Assembly (NCBI RefSeq): GCF_900185615.1
Contig: NZ_FYAK01000001.1
Coordinates: 1-64,000 of the forward strand
Reading direction: 5' to 3'
Length of the DNA: 64,000 nucleotides
Source of the DNA: Photobacterium malacitanum
GTDB taxonomy: Bacteria; Pseudomonadota; Gammaproteobacteria; Enterobacterales; Vibrionaceae
A program made the translations under genes and the position numbers. Shown here piece by piece: positions 16,245-26,360 of this stretch. Position 1 is the first letter of the stretch; each line of letters opens with the position of its first letter. The notes beneath the pieces are model-generated. The model searched no databases. It had not been told where the DNA came from and saw only the letters and a program-made list of their open reading frames with translations.

Positions 16245-19199
16245 ATGGTTACAACACTAAAAGCCTTAAAACGAAATAGTTATGGCGGTGAGTTTATACA
16301 AGAAGCACTTGCTAGTGTTTATGAAATGTTTAAACCAGTACATTGCTATATTGCTTACTTTGATAAAGTACATCAAAAAGCGATTTCATTAGCCTATTAT
16401 GTGGATGGCCGTCTTTCAAATACTGTATTTAGCTATTCGATAGAGAATGCACCTTGTGTAGAGTTGATATCAGAAGCAAATTTCCTTCATTTATCGCATA
16501 ATATATCGCAGACATATCCATTTAATCAGGTTATAACCCCCCATGTCTTTCATTCTTATTTAGGATTACCGATATTTTCTCGTCAAGGGGAAGTGATAGG
16601 TGTGATTGGGTGTTTATTTGATATAGATTTTTTATTTTCTGAAGCATTACATCAAGAATGGTGTGATGCGATTAGTCATATCCTTGGTTCTGATGTTGAG
16701 TATCTTGCTTTATTGTCATCACAAAAAAAATTACTTCGAGAAATGGAGCAATGCCAACAAGAAGCAAAACTTGGTAATTGGCAACTTGATTTGGTGACAA
16801 ATAGTTATTATTGGAGCAAAGAAATCTATCGTATTTTTCAATGTGAGATAAATGAATTTATACCAAATGAAAAAACGATTAATGATTTTATTCATACTGA
16901 TGATCGAGTTAGAGTAAATGAATTAAAAGATGCAATGCTAAATAGTAGTAACGTTAATTATAGTATTATATATCGTATTGTATTAGCGAGTGGAAAAACA
17001 AAATACTTACGAGAAAATTGCAATATTTTAAGGAATATAAATGGTGTTGCAACTGTAATAAAAGGCATACTGCAAGATATTACTGATTTTTACCATATTA
17101 ATGATAAATTAAATCAGGCATCTAATAAATTAACAATGACCTATAATGCGGTGGTTGAAGGTATTTGGGAATATGATTTAAAAACAAGTAAATTAGTCAC
17201 ATCACCAAAGTTTTGGGATATTTTATCCATTAATAAAAATAAAGCAAAAAATATTAGTGACTATTTAGCAATGGTCCATAAAGATGATCGGCTAGCTGTT
17301 GTTGAGGCTTTTTCAAAATTACGTAATGGTGATGCGATATCTATTGACGTAGAATTCAGGTTACAGTTAAAAAATAAGCAATCAGTATATCGCTGGCTTA
17401 ATTGTAAAGGTAATATTATTGAATCAAACAATAATCACAGTAGTGATAGTATTGTTGGAGTGTTAATTGATATCACTGATACTGTAGTTGCCGCACAACA
17501 ATCAACGTTAGCAAAAACTGTTTTTGATAATACCTCTGAATGTATCGTTATTACCGATCAAGACAATAACATTATATCAGTGAATAAAGCTTTTGAAACG
17601 GTAACAGGCTATAGTAAAAACGATGTAATTGGTAAAAACCCACGCATATTAGCATCTGGTTATCATGATTTAGCATTTTATGAAAAGATGTGGGATAGTC
17701 TTGAAACAACAGGAACATGGCAAGGACAATTGCACAATCGTCGTCGTGATGGTGTTATCTATCCAGAAGAGATGACGATAAATAAAATTGAAGATGATCA
17801 TAAAGTTGTTAATTATGTAGGTGTTTTTCATGATATTAGTTCACGAAAACAAACCGAGAAAAAGTTAAGATTATTAGCTGATAACGACATGTTGACAGGA
17901 TTAATGAACCGTCGTCGATTTGTTGAGAAAGTTGAAAAGCAAATATATAAAATTTCTCACCCAGAGAAAGGAGCCATCACGACTGGCGTTTGCTCTTTAT
18001 TATTTATTGATCTTGATGATTTTAAAATATTTAATGATCTTTATGGTCATGAATTTGGCGATGATATTTTAAAAAGTGTTGCTGATATTCTCAGAGCTAC
18101 AGTATGTGAGCACAGTATTATTTGCCGTTATGGTGGTGATGAGTATGCGGTATTAATCAAAGATAAAGACATTAATTATGCAAAAGATATTGCACGTCAA
18201 TTAATCGACATTATATCAAGACCAATTGTCTGTAATGATATTGAAGTTAATCTTACTATTAGTATTGGAATATCTGCTTATCCAGAAAGTGGTACGACCC
18301 ATCAAGCATTATTAAAAAATGCTGATTATGCAATGTACGAACAAAAATGGCTGGGACGTAATGGCCTTTGTGTTTATGACCAACAATTACAATCTGAATA
18401 TATTGGTAAGTTGAAATTACGCGATAAACTAAAATATGCAATCGATGCTAATAAAATTAAAGTATATTATCAACCGATTGTCGACTGTAGAACAGGTAAA
18501 GTCTGCAAATTTGAAGCGTTAGCACGTTGGTATGATGATGTTGATGGATTTATTTCTCCAGGAGTATTTATACCTATCGCTGAACGCTATGGCTTAATTG
18601 GTCAGTTAGGTCAACAAGTGTTTGAGCAAGCTTGCGCTGATTTAGATCGTATTCATCGATGTGGATTTGATGATATTATTTTTTCTATTAACCACTCGGT
18701 AAAGGAATTCTCACAGCATAATCAACAATATATCTTTGAGACTATAAATAATTATCATTTACCTTACAGCGCGATTATGATTGAAATAACAGAATCTACT
18801 GCATTGGATGATGGTAAAAATATCATTGATACACTTGCAGCATTTCGATCTCGCGGTATTGCAATCTCCTTGGATGATTTTGGTACTGGTTATTCATCAC
18901 TTGCCGCTATTATTGATATAAAACCGGATATTATTAAAATTGACCGTAGTTTTATTATTGATATTGAACACTGTAAAGAAAGTAAAATGTTGGTATCACT
19001 GGTACTTGATTTGAGCCATAAGTTAAATGTTGAAGTTGTTGCTGAAGGTGTAGAGACTCAAGCACAATTGGATATTTTATCTTCGATGGATTGCCACTAT
19101 ATTCAAGGTTATTACTATAGTCCGGCTGTGGTTATTGATGAAGCGATTGCGATACTAAAAGTGCGTAATCATAATGTGGTTGATAAAAATACACAGTAA
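16245..19199 (+). CDS. GAF-PAS-GGDEF-EAL cyclic-di-GMP signalling protein
   Basis: 984 residues without clear membrane segments, so probably cytoplasmic. The order is GAF (about 15-150), PAS/PAC (about 175-280), PAS/PAC (about 290-410), PAS/PAC (about 420-540), GGDEF (about 550-715) and EAL (about 725-975). The cyclase signature is RYGGDEYAVL, with Tyr for Phe but otherwise intact. The phosphodiesterase signature KFEALARW and DDFGTGYSSLA are intact. No RxxD inhibitory site is visible before GGDEY. It may make or break c-di-GMP; the N-terminal sensors presumably decide. It is alone in its transcription unit. Confidence 0.92.
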   Translation: MVTTLKALKRNSYGGEFIQEALASVYEMFKPVHCYIAYFDKVHQKAISLAYYVDGRLSNTVFSYSIENAPCVELISEANFLHLSHNISQTYPFNQVITPHVFHSYLGLPIFSRQGEVIGVIGCLFDIDFLFSEALHQEWCDAISHILGSDVEYLALLSSQKKLLREMEQCQQEAKLGNWQLDLVTNSYYWSKEIYRIFQCEINEFIPNEKTINDFIHTDDRVRVNELKDAMLNSSNVNYSIIYRIVLASGKTKYLRENCNILRNINGVATVIKGILQDITDFYHINDKLNQASNKLTMTYNAVVEGIWEYDLKTSKLVTSPKFWDILSINKNKAKNISDYLAMVHKDDRLAVVEAFSKLRNGDAISIDVEFRLQLKNKQSVYRWLNCKGNIIESNNNHSSDSIVGVLIDITDTVVAAQQSTLAKTVFDNTSECIVITDQDNNIISVNKAFETVTGYSKNDVIGKNPRILASGYHDLAFYEKMWDSLETTGTWQGQLHNRRRDGVIYPEEMTINKIEDDHKVVNYVGVFHDISSRKQTEKKLRLLADNDMLTGLMNRRRFVEKVEKQIYKISHPEKGAITTGVCSLLFIDLDDFKIFNDLYGHEFGDDILKSVADILRATVCEHSIICRYGGDEYAVLIKDKDINYAKDIARQLIDIISRPIVCNDIEVNLTISIGISAYPESGTTHQALLKNADYAMYEQKWLGRNGLCVYDQQLQSEYIGKLKLRDKLKYAIDANKIKVYYQPIVDCRTGKVCKFEALARWYDDVDGFISPGVFIPIAERYGLIGQLGQQVFEQACADLDRIHRCGFDDIIFSINHSVKEFSQHNQQYIFETINNYHLPYSAIMIEITESTALDDGKNIIDTLAAFRSRGIAISLDDFGTGYSSLAAIIDIKPDIIKIDRSFIIDIEHCKESKMLVSLVLDLSHKLNVEVVAEGVETQAQLDILSSMDCHYIQGYYYSPAVVIDEAIAILKVRNHNVVDKNTQ

Positions 19200-19280
19200 G
19201 CAGCGCTATAACTATTATTTGTAAAAGTGAAATGCTATAACAAGTTCTCTTTTGATATATAGATTGTTATTTGGTAAGTA

Positions 19281-19949
19281 ATGCAGACTCTTTTTTTTGA
19301 TTTTGATGGTACTTTGGTTGATTCGGAAACATTCCATGCTGAAAATTGGAGTACTTATTTAGCAACGTATGGTGTAACTCTTACCGCCGATGATTTTATT
19401 GCCTATTATGCTGGTGTTACTTGGCCTAAGATTGCCAAATATTTTATTGAACATTACCAATTAAATGTTGATATCGAAACAATTACCTCTGAAATGGAAG
19501 CATTAACAGAGGCTAAAATTCGCGAGCAAGGAATTCCTGCGTTACCTGGTGTTGATGCCATACTCAAGGCATTTGCGGGTAAAGTACCCATGGCTGTCGT
19601 AACTGGCGCACCACGAGATTATGTTGAAGGTGTATTAAAGCAACATGGTTGGTTTGATCTCTTTGAGCATGTATTTAGTGGCTATGAAGTGGCTAATAAT
19701 AAACCATCTCCTGATGTTTATTTGCATGCTTGCCAAATAATGAAAGTTGAATCGCATCAAACTGTCGCAGTAGAAGATAGCCGTACGGGTTTACAGGCGG
19801 CTAAAAATGCTAATATTTGTTGTTTATTAATTAATCCCCATTCGTCATTAATTGAGATTGAGGCTGATCATAAATTTACTTCTATGGTAGCTGCAACACC
19901 GTTATTAGATTCGTTATTTAAATCGAAATTAGCATTGAGTGCGGTGTAA
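19281..19949 (+). CDS. HAD-superfamily phosphatase, beta-phosphoglucomutase-like
   Basis: 222 residues. Motif I DFDGTLVDSE gives the nucleophile Asp and acid Asp, motif II is VVTGAP, and motif III/IV is the Lys of NNKPSPDVY followed by VEDSRTGLQAAKNA. The helical cap between residues 15 and 85 puts it in subfamily IA with beta-phosphoglucomutases and phosphoglycolate-type phosphatases. The substrate is probably a small sugar phosphate, not known. It is a short single gene with a downstream neighbour 71 bases away. Confidence 0.9.
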   Translation: MQTLFFDFDGTLVDSETFHAENWSTYLATYGVTLTADDFIAYYAGVTWPKIAKYFIEHYQLNVDIETITSEMEALTEAKIREQGIPALPGVDAILKAFAGKVPMAVVTGAPRDYVEGVLKQHGWFDLFEHVFSGYEVANNKPSPDVYLHACQIMKVESHQTVAVEDSRTGLQAAKNANICCLLINPHSSLIEIEADHKFTSMVAATPLLDSLFKSKLALSAV

Positions 19950-20020
19950 AAGAGGCTATTGTTTTGCGGCAACAACGGGCTATGTTAAATTACTCATATT
20001 GAAATAATGCAAATAGGTTA

Positions 20021-20290
20021 ATGATGGAAAACGAAGAAATAATGACAGGTGATATGCTGGTTGAAACAGTTGAAAACCAGTTGGCTGACGGTAATCCATT
20101 AGTGGTTAAAGAAACATTAATGCGTTTAATGATGACAGGCACGGCTCGAGATGAAGCTGTGCAGATGATTGCTTGTGCATTATCAATTGAAGTTTTTGAT
20201 GTGATGAAAAATGACGGAAAATTTGATTTAAAACGTTACCGTGAAAATCTTGTCGCTTTGCCTGATATGCCTTGGGAAGATGATCTGTAA
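20021..20290 (+). CDS. Small conserved hypothetical protein
   Basis: 89 residues, acidic and largely helical, with no signal peptide. The central stretch TGTARDEAVQMIACALSIEV and the tail FDLKRYRENLVALPDMPWEDD look like a conserved small gammaproteobacterial family, but I cannot name it. The start may be the second ATG at 20024, which sits better relative to AGG upstream. A good terminator follows directly. Confidence 0.75.
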   Translation: MMENEEIMTGDMLVETVENQLADGNPLVVKETLMRLMMTGTARDEAVQMIACALSIEVFDVMKNDGKFDLKRYRENLVALPDMPWEDDL

Positions 20291-20309
20291 TAGCGTTCTT
20301 CTACTGCAA

Positions 20310-20340
20310 AAAAACCGTGAGTTTATATCACGGTTTTTTA
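20310..20340 (+). terminator. Rho-independent terminator
   Basis: AAAAACCGTGA pairs with TCACGGTTTTT around GTTTATA and ends in a T-run. It closes the small gene at 20021-20290 and may act on both strands. Confidence 0.85.
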
Positions 20341-20397
20341 TATCTAGTATTGTTAACTATTGTCGATAGTCGGTGATAATAGATAAACACGATTCGA

Positions 20398-20970
20398 TTA
20401 AATTTGAGTAAGAGTTTTTGCTTGGTGTAATGTTGCGATCCTTGAAAGCATCGCTAATGAACGTTGGTGTTCTTGTTCTGTAGCTGAAGTGCAAGCATCA
20501 CTGACAATATGAACATTGTAATCTCGATCATGAGCATCTCGAACTGCAGATTGAATCGCCCAACAGGTACTCACGCCACAAAAATAGACATCGGTAATGG
20601 CATTTGCGCGTAAAATGCTATCAAGTGCAGTGTTATAAAATGGATTGACACGTGATTTTATTACCACAGTATCATCTGCTGTGATTTGCAGATCTGGATG
20701 AAATTCAGTACCCCATTGACCGAGTTCCAAGGCTCGATATTGTTGTGCCTTACCAAACATTGGTGAGTGATGTGGTAATTCGAGATAATTAGGTTGAAAG
20801 CCAACTTTGACAAAGATACAGGGTAGGCTATTTTGTTTTGCCCATTGAATAGCAATATTTGCATTATCGATTACATGGTGAGTACTAACTTGCTCAGCAC
20901 AGCTGGGTATTTTGCCATTTTTATCGACAATATCATTAATGAAGTCAATGATAACTAAGGCTTTATTCAT
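20398..20970 (-). CDS. Isochorismatase-family cysteine hydrolase
   Basis: 190 residues. The catalytic triad of the family can be seen: Asp in ALVIIDFINDI, Lys in TVVIKSRVNPF, and Cys in FCGVSTCWAIQSAVRDAHDRDY. Family members hydrolyse isochorismate, nicotinamide, N-carbamoyl compounds or similar amides, and the specific substrate cannot be told. It is monocistronic. Confidence 0.87.
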   Translation of the reverse strand: MNKALVIIDFINDIVDKNGKIPSCAEQVSTHHVIDNANIAIQWAKQNSLPCIFVKVGFQPNYLELPHHSPMFGKAQQYRALELGQWGTEFHPDLQITADDTVVIKSRVNPFYNTALDSILRANAITDVYFCGVSTCWAIQSAVRDAHDRDYNVHIVSDACTSATEQEHQRSLAMLSRIATLHQAKTLTQI

Positions 20971-21071
20971 ATTATCACCTTTAAGATCAGAGTTTGGTTT
21001 TAGCGAATGCTAATAAGAATACGATCAAATTTTAAATTTTAAATTTTAATATTATGAAATCTTAGATATAA

Positions 21072-21105
21072 AAAAAGCTTTTAGTCTGACAACTAAAAGC
21101 TTTTT
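21072..21105. terminator. Strong bidirectional terminator
   Basis: A 14-bp stem AAAAAGCTTTTAGT / ACTAAAAGCTTTTT with a six-base loop has T-runs in both directions. It ends the L,D-transpeptidase-like gene on the minus strand. Confidence 0.9.
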
Positions 21106-21117
21106 AGGCTAGCAGTG

Positions 21118-21756
21118 TTATTTAGCATAAGCAAAAATAACACTACCGCCTTTGATGGTATCAATAATTTTCTTGGTCAAATACGTTGGTATAGCCGGGC
21201 AGCCCCAGCTACGACCAAGATAACCATTACGCTTTATAAAGGCCTCTGAGACATATTTAGCGCCGTGGATGACGATAAAACGTTTCAAGGCGTTATCATT
21301 TTCACCTCGTGTTAGCCCATTAAGTTTTAATGAGTAACCATTTCCGCCATGGTATGTCCCTTCAGTTAAGAATGTACCTAATGACGTTTTATGTGAATTG
21401 ACGCGATTAGAAAATCGATCAGCCACTAAGCGACCACTATTTTCACCGTGTGACACATAGGTGCGATAAAGTAATTTATTTGACTTTAAGTCTATAACGT
21501 AAAATCGTTTTTCAGTAGAAGGCATGCTGTAATCAATAATGGTTAGCAGCGATTTCTTTTTACCACGCGTTTTATTGTAAGCAATAAATGCTTTTTTAAA
21601 GACATTAAAATCGATTTTGCCTTTTAAATCGGCTTTTTGGTAGACATAGTCAGCAACAATGTCTGCATTTTTTCGTTCTGTATTGACAACATGCGCAGAC
21701 GCACTTAATGGTAAAAGACATACCATTAATAGAAATAGGTAAATAATTTTTTTCAT
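21118..21756 (-). CDS. Secreted L,D-transpeptidase-like (YkuD-type) protein
   Basis: About 212 residues. The start is placed at the ATG of MKKIIYLFLLMVCLLPLSASA, which gives a clean signal peptide ending near AHV; an in-frame ATG at 21804 would hide the signal. The catalytic block is FVIHGAKYVSE followed by RSWGCPAIP, giving His and Cys of the murein L,D-transpeptidase catalytic domain family. Such proteins act on peptidoglycan stem peptides in the periplasm. It is monocistronic with a strong terminator. Confidence 0.85.
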   Translation of the reverse strand: MKKIIYLFLLMVCLLPLSASAHVVNTERKNADIVADYVYQKADLKGKIDFNVFKKAFIAYNKTRGKKKSLLTIIDYSMPSTEKRFYVIDLKSNKLLYRTYVSHGENSGRLVADRFSNRVNSHKTSLGTFLTEGTYHGGNGYSLKLNGLTRGENDNALKRFIVIHGAKYVSEAFIKRNGYLGRSWGCPAIPTYLTKKIIDTIKGGSVIFAYAK

Positions 21757-22436
21757 TTCATTCTTTCTATTCTTAAACAGGTTGCAGATATTTGTAGTAA
21801 TCAAGCGAGGTCACACTTTATCATAAATAAGAATTAAAAAAGAATAATTAAATGTGGAGTTATAAGCAGTTTATCGGTATTAATATGATGATATTTGCTA
21901 AATTAATAGTTAAATTAATTATTGATAACAAAGGCTTATTAATATGAACATCATTTAATTAATAACAGTTAGTTAAATGAATGTGAAGCTAAAAAAAGCT
22001 CGTTAATTTTGATTTTGATTGATTGTAAGTTTTTGATTTTAATTGTTTTTTGTTTTTAACGTTGGGGTTATTTAATATTTAATTAAATTTAAAAATAATA
22101 ATGTTCGGAGGGGATTTTGAGACAATAGTTTTAAGCTCATTAAAACGGAAACAAATAAACCTGAATATAAGATGAAGAAAAATAAATAATAGCTATTCAT
22201 TTTGTTCAATATAAGAAACAGCGCAGATATCTAAATAATACCGATATGATTCTATTGATGGAAGATTATAAATATCACACTCGTTGATATCGCGTTCTAG
22301 AAATGGTGTGAGTATGGCCATTTACAAGATAGGTTACACAGTCCGTGCTATCCCCCTTATTATTGGTATTGAGTCTTTATAAGAAGGGGGAATAACAACT
22401 ATCGGTTAACACAGCATGCGCTATTAATTGAAAATG
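21757..22436. other. 680-base gene-free region
   Basis: Very AT-rich DNA with no ORF that looks real on either strand. The only clear structure is an inverted repeat TCCCCCTT / AAGGGGGA (22351-22358 and 22384-22391), about 45 bases past the end of the yccT-like gene. It may be that gene's 3' structure. No RNA gene is recognised. Confidence 0.5.
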
Positions 22437-23069
22437 TTAGTTGTTGATATTAGCTTTAAAGGTCGCTTGTGTGGCTGAATCGGCTTTGTTGTACCAGTAG
22501 TTTAGCATTTTTGTCACATAAGCTTGATCGATATGGCCGTCTTTTTCTGCTGGGCTAGCTTGCTGTTGTACGCGTTGCATTTCATTAGCAGTAATTGCTG
22601 TCGCTAATGCTGCAGGGGCTTTACTTAAATTGTACTGTGCGATCTCTTGTTGGTAATCACGATTAATTTGGAGACCATCTTTGATCAAAACATCGTGTTT
22701 AAAAGGTACTTCACTACCATCAGCCGCTAATAAATGTAGCGTTGGTTGGCGGTTGAATTTTTGAGCTTGGTATGCACTTGAAATGTTAGGTAGCTGAAGG
22801 GTGTAGGTTGCATCATTACCAGAAAATGTCATGACAACAACTTCTGAACGAAATAAGTGAGTATCACCATTTTCACGGTAGTTTTTATCGTAACGAAAAG
22901 CAATTTGGTTACTACCATTATTTAAAGTTTGGGTTGCATTACCTTCCGCGTTAACACCATTGACGAGAACCAGTTCAGCAGATTGTGGTAGGTTAAGTGT
23001 TACATCAGCAAATGATGAGAAGCTAATGCTACACGCCGCTAAAGAGAGTAGAACTGTACGTAGTTTCAT
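22437..23069 (-). CDS. yccT: YccT/DUF2057-family secreted protein
   Basis: About 210 residues with a signal peptide (MKLRTVLLSLAACSISFSSFA). The start is the ATG preceded by AAGGA; an upstream ATG at 23090 lacks this. The body (VTLNLPQSAELVLVNGVNAEG, then NQIAFRYDKNYR) is typical of DUF2057, whose function is not well known; E. coli YccT has been linked to curli control. It lies beside rlmI, acylphosphatase, tusE and a yccA-like gene, the same neighbourhood as in enterobacteria. Confidence 0.85.
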   Translation of the reverse strand: MKLRTVLLSLAACSISFSSFADVTLNLPQSAELVLVNGVNAEGNATQTLNNGSNQIAFRYDKNYRENGDTHLFRSEVVVMTFSGNDATYTLQLPNISSAYQAQKFNRQPTLHLLAADGSEVPFKHDVLIKDGLQINRDYQQEIAQYNLSKAPAALATAITANEMQRVQQQASPAEKDGHIDQAYVTKMLNYWYNKADSATQATFKANINN

Positions 23070-23196
23070 GTCGATTCCTTTTGAGTGCATAGAATGAATA
23101 ATGTGTATTAGGTATAGTGATGCTATTGTATTCTGAACATTACTGTATTGACAAACAACTATCGAAATTAATAGTTAATAACGCGTTTGTTGGTAT

Positions 23197-23222
23197 AAAA
23201 AAACCCAGCGTAGGCTGGGTTT
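23197..23222 (-). terminator. Rho-independent terminator of rlmI
   Basis: AAACCCAGC and GCTGGGTTT form a nine-bp stem, with seven Ts following on the minus strand, 27 bases beyond the rlmI stop. Confidence 0.9.
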
Positions 23223-23248
23223 GATGTGCATTTAGATTCAATGTGCTG

Positions 23249-24439
23249 TTACTTTACGTAACAAGCAAAACCTTTAAGGTAGAACCCTTCAGGGTAAGCA
23301 CTGTCTAGTGGATGATCTGCTGCTTGGCTGAAACGCTCAATGAACTGCACGTCACGGTGAGCATCAATTGCGGCATCAGCAATGATTTTTTGGAATAATC
23401 CATTATCCATTAAACCAGAGCAAGAGTACGTTAGTAGCATTCCACCTGGTTTTAGAATTTGCATTGCTAACATATTAATGTCTTTATAACCGCGACAAGC
23501 ACCGACTAGCTGAGACTTAGATTCAGCAAATTTAGGTGGATCCATGATAACGACATCAAATAGTTCGCCACGTTCACGGTATTCACGTAATAGTTTAAAG
23601 ACATCAGCGTTTACAAACTGTGCATTTTCAACCGGATAACCGTTAATTTCTGCGTTAAGTTGTGCTGTATCAAGTGCTGGTTGGGAAACGTCAACGTTAA
23701 CCACTTCACTAGCGCCGCCTTTTAAAGCGTATAAACCAAAGCCGCCAGTGTAGCAGAAGCAGTTTAGAACACGCTTACCATTTACATATTTAACCGATGC
23801 TTCGCGGCTATCACGTTGATCAAGGTAGAAACCTGTTTTGTGGCCACCGACGATATCAACGTTAATTTTTACGCCATTTTCTTCGATAGTAACAAACTTA
23901 GGTGGTTCTTCACCATGTAAAACGCCTGTACGTTGTTTTAAGCCTTCTTTTTTACGAACAGAGACATCTGAGCGCTCGTAAATATTACAGCTTGGGTAGC
24001 ATAGCTGTAACGCTTCAATCAATACATCGCGCTGTGCTTCAGCACCAGCACTCAATAGTTGGCAAACTAAGTAATCTTGGTAGCGATCAATCGTGATACC
24101 AGGAAGGCCATCAGATTCAGCAGCAATTAGACGGTAACCAGTAAGACCATCGCGAGCCGCTAAGACATCACGCAGACTTTGCGCAGCATTTAGGCGGTTA
24201 ACAAAGAAGTTAACATCAATGGCTTCATTTTTGTTGAATGTCCACACGCGAACGCGAATTTGAGATTGTGGAGAATAAGCACCACGAGCTAACCATTCGC
24301 CTTTGTGATCGTAAACATCAACGGTTTCGCCGAGTTCAGGTTTTCCTTCAACACGGTCAATACCGCGAGAAAAAATCCAAGGGTGGCGACGGCGTAGTGA
24401 TTTTTCACGGCCTTTTACCAAATAAATAGAAGCTGTCAT
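23249..24439 (-). CDS. rlmI: 23S rRNA (cytosine-1962-C5)-methyltransferase RlmI
   Basis: 396 residues, the expected length. An N-terminal PUA domain (about 1-75, with [12 protein letters not shown]) is followed by a Rossmann methyltransferase. SAM-binding and catalytic blocks are [37 protein letters not shown] and the catalytic-Cys region [11 protein letters not shown]. RlmI methylates C1962 of 23S rRNA. It is divergent from the acylphosphatase gene, as expected for the yccW-yccX pair. Confidence 0.96.
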   Translation of the reverse strand: MTASIYLVKGREKSLRRRHPWIFSRGIDRVEGKPELGETVDVYDHKGEWLARGAYSPQSQIRVRVWTFNKNEAIDVNFFVNRLNAAQSLRDVLAARDGLTGYRLIAAESDGLPGITIDRYQDYLVCQLLSAGAEAQRDVLIEALQLCYPSCNIYERSDVSVRKKEGLKQRTGVLHGEEPPKFVTIEENGVKINVDIVGGHKTGFYLDQRDSREASVKYVNGKRVLNCFCYTGGFGLYALKGGASEVVNVDVSQPALDTAQLNAEINGYPVENAQFVNADVFKLLREYRERGELFDVVIMDPPKFAESKSQLVGACRGYKDINMLAMQILKPGGMLLTYSCSGLMDNGLFQKIIADAAIDAHRDVQFIERFSQAADHPLDSAYPEGFYLKGFACYVK

Positions 24440-24660
24440 GACATGCCCAGTATGGAGTTCGAGTGGGGCGTATTATGTTGCTCTGGCTAGTTAAAATCAA
24501 ATGAAAACGTCTAAGTCGGCATATAAACCCGCTATTGGGTGTTAAATAAACGATGGCGGTGGCGAATAACAACTCTAGCTTTTGTGAGTAAGAGAGCAGT
24601 TTGTTATGCAGGGTTAACTAAAATAATACAATAGGCAATATAAAAGATGTGGAGGTTGAT

Positions 24661-24933
24661 ATGGCACGATGTTGTGTAAAAACACGTGTGGTAGGGCATG
24701 TTCAAGGTGTCGGTTTTCGGTTTTATACTGCTCATCAAGGATTGATGCTTGATTTAACTGGGTATGCAAGAAACTTAGCGGATGGTAGTGTTGAGGTGCT
24801 TGCATGTGGAGAGCAAGTGAATATTGATAGTTTGTTGGCTTGGTTACAACATGGGCCTAAGACTGCGACAGTTGAAAACCTCACTAGTGAGACATTAGCT
24901 TGGCAGCATCTGAGTGGATTTCAAATGAATTAA
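24661..24933 (+). CDS. yccX: Acylphosphatase
   Basis: 90 residues. The signature VVGHVQGVGFRFYTAHQG contains the phosphate-binding Arg, and the catalytic Asn is in GYARNLADGSVEV. The start is the ATG five bases after GGAGG (24651-24655); an in-frame ATG at 24649 would overlap the ribosome binding site. It hydrolyses acyl phosphates in the cytoplasm. Confidence 0.95.
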   Translation: MARCCVKTRVVGHVQGVGFRFYTAHQGLMLDLTGYARNLADGSVEVLACGEQVNIDSLLAWLQHGPKTATVENLTSETLAWQHLSGFQMN

Positions 24934-24947
24934 TACGAATAAAAAAG

Positions 24948-24991
24948 AAAACCAAACATAAAGCATATTTTGAGGCTATGTTTGGTTTTTT
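24948..24991. terminator. Bidirectional terminator between yccX and tusE
   Basis: AAAACCAAACATA pairs perfectly with TATGTTTGGTTTT (13 bp, 16-base loop), with A- and T-runs flanking it on both strands. It sits between two convergent genes. Confidence 0.9.
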
Positions 24992-25002
24992 AGCATATTA
25001 AC

Positions 25003-25332
25003 TTAAATACACTTCACCGGTTTTGGTAACCCTGCAAGTTTCGTTGCTTGCTTTGCTGGACCTTTTGGAAATAAACGATACAGATAACGCGAGCTGCCTT
25101 TTTCTTCACCGTATTGTTTTGCCATTGCTTTTACAAGCATACGTACAGCTGGTGAAGTATTAAATTCCAGGTAAAACTCTCGAACAAAGCGTACCACTTC
25201 CCAATGCGCTTCTGATAATTCAATGGCTTCTTCTGCTGCAAGTAATGCAACTAAATCTTCCGACCAATCATCAACATTCTTTAAATAACCTTGGGCATCA
25301 GTGTCGATTTGTACACCGTTAAATTCAAGCAT
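25003..25332 (-). CDS. tusE: TusE/DsrC-family sulfurtransferase
   Basis: 109 residues. The start is at MLEFNGVQ, preceded by AGAGG; an earlier in-frame ATG at 25389 is poorly placed. The C-terminal LPKPVKCI holds the penultimate conserved cysteine that accepts persulfide sulfur. TusE relays sulfur from TusBCD to MnmA for 2-thiolation of tRNA wobble uridine. As in E. coli it lies beside the acylphosphatase gene. Confidence 0.93.
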   Translation of the reverse strand: MLEFNGVQIDTDAQGYLKNVDDWSEDLVALLAAEEAIELSEAHWEVVRFVREFYLEFNTSPAVRMLVKAMAKQYGEEKGSSRYLYRLFPKGPAKQATKLAGLPKPVKCI

Positions 25333-25398
25333 AATAGACCTCTTTATTGCTAACGCAGCAAGAATAGTGATTCGTTGGTCAGGCTGCAAGTAAAAAAC

Positions 25399-25426
25399 AA
25401 AAAGCCTGCATCAAGGCAGGCTTTTT
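25399..25426 (-). terminator. Rho-independent terminator of the yccA-like gene
   Basis: AAAGCCTGC and GCAGGCTTT form the stem around ATCAAG, with T-runs on both sides. It lies 40 bases after the stop of the minus-strand membrane protein gene. Confidence 0.88.
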
Positions 25427-25465
25427 CAGTTTTTACAACTAAACAGGCTAATTAATAGCGAGTGC

Positions 25466-26134
25466 TTAGTTATCGTTGCTGTTCACTACACCTAGAATCT
25501 GAAGCAAGCTTAAGAATAGGTTGTAGATAGAAACATACAAAGTAACGGTTGCTGAAATGTAGTTAGTTTCACCGCCACGAATAATTGACTGGGTTGTCAA
25601 TAAAATCGCTGCTGATGAGAATAATACAAACATACCGCTAATCGCTAGTGATAGCATTGGCATCTTTAGGAAGATGTTCGCAACAACAGCAACGATAATT
25701 GCAATAAAACCAGCCATTAACATACCGTTAAGGAATGATAAATCACGCTTAGTTGTTAATGCGTAAGCAGAACAAGCAAAGAATGTCAGTGCTGTACCAC
25801 CAAGTGCTGTCATTACGATGTGACCCATGCCTGCGCCAACATACATATTTAGAATCGGACCAAGGGTATAGCCCATAAAGCCAGTTAATGCGAATACAAA
25901 AACAAGCCCCAAGCTACTATCACGGTTACGTTCAGTTAGGAAAATTAAACCGTAGAAGCCAACAAGAAGAAAGATCCAGTGTACTGGTGGAACATTCATC
26001 ACCATTGCTACGCCAGCTACACCAGCAGAGAACAACAATGTTAGCGATAGTAAGAAATAAGTGTTACGTAAAACCTTATTGGTTGACAATACGCCTGCGT
26101 AACCGCTGTCACGATTAACCATACGTTCGTTCAT
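25466..26134 (-). CDS. yccA: Bax inhibitor-1 / YccA-family membrane protein
   Basis: 222 residues with seven hydrophobic segments. The start is at MNERMVNRDSGYAGVL, seven bases after GGGGAG; the longer frame to 26206 has no ribosome site. The family block FVFALTGFMGYTLGPILNMY is present. In E. coli, YccA is a substrate and modulator of the FtsH protease. The neighbouring tusE supports the assignment. Confidence 0.9.
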   Translation of the reverse strand: MNERMVNRDSGYAGVLSTNKVLRNTYFLLSLTLLFSAGVAGVAMVMNVPPVHWIFLLVGFYGLIFLTERNRDSSLGLVFVFALTGFMGYTLGPILNMYVGAGMGHIVMTALGGTALTFFACSAYALTTKRDLSFLNGMLMAGFIAIIVAVVANIFLKMPMLSLAISGMFVLFSSAAILLTTQSIIRGGETNYISATVTLYVSIYNLFLSLLQILGVVNSNDN

Positions 26135-26360
26135 AAGTGCTCCCCTTAGGGTAGTGATGTTAATTCTATTAAAGCTATATATGAGGCTAAACAATATAAA
26201 TTGCAAGTGTCAGCTAAGCTTTAGCGTCATTTGTTTGCCATGAAGCACATTATAAGTGTTTGAAGATTAAAATACTTACGGCAGTAGTGACTATTCATTG
26301 TTAAGTTGTAACCAAATATTTCATTAATTATGCTTACATTAATGGTGGCATTTCCTGCAA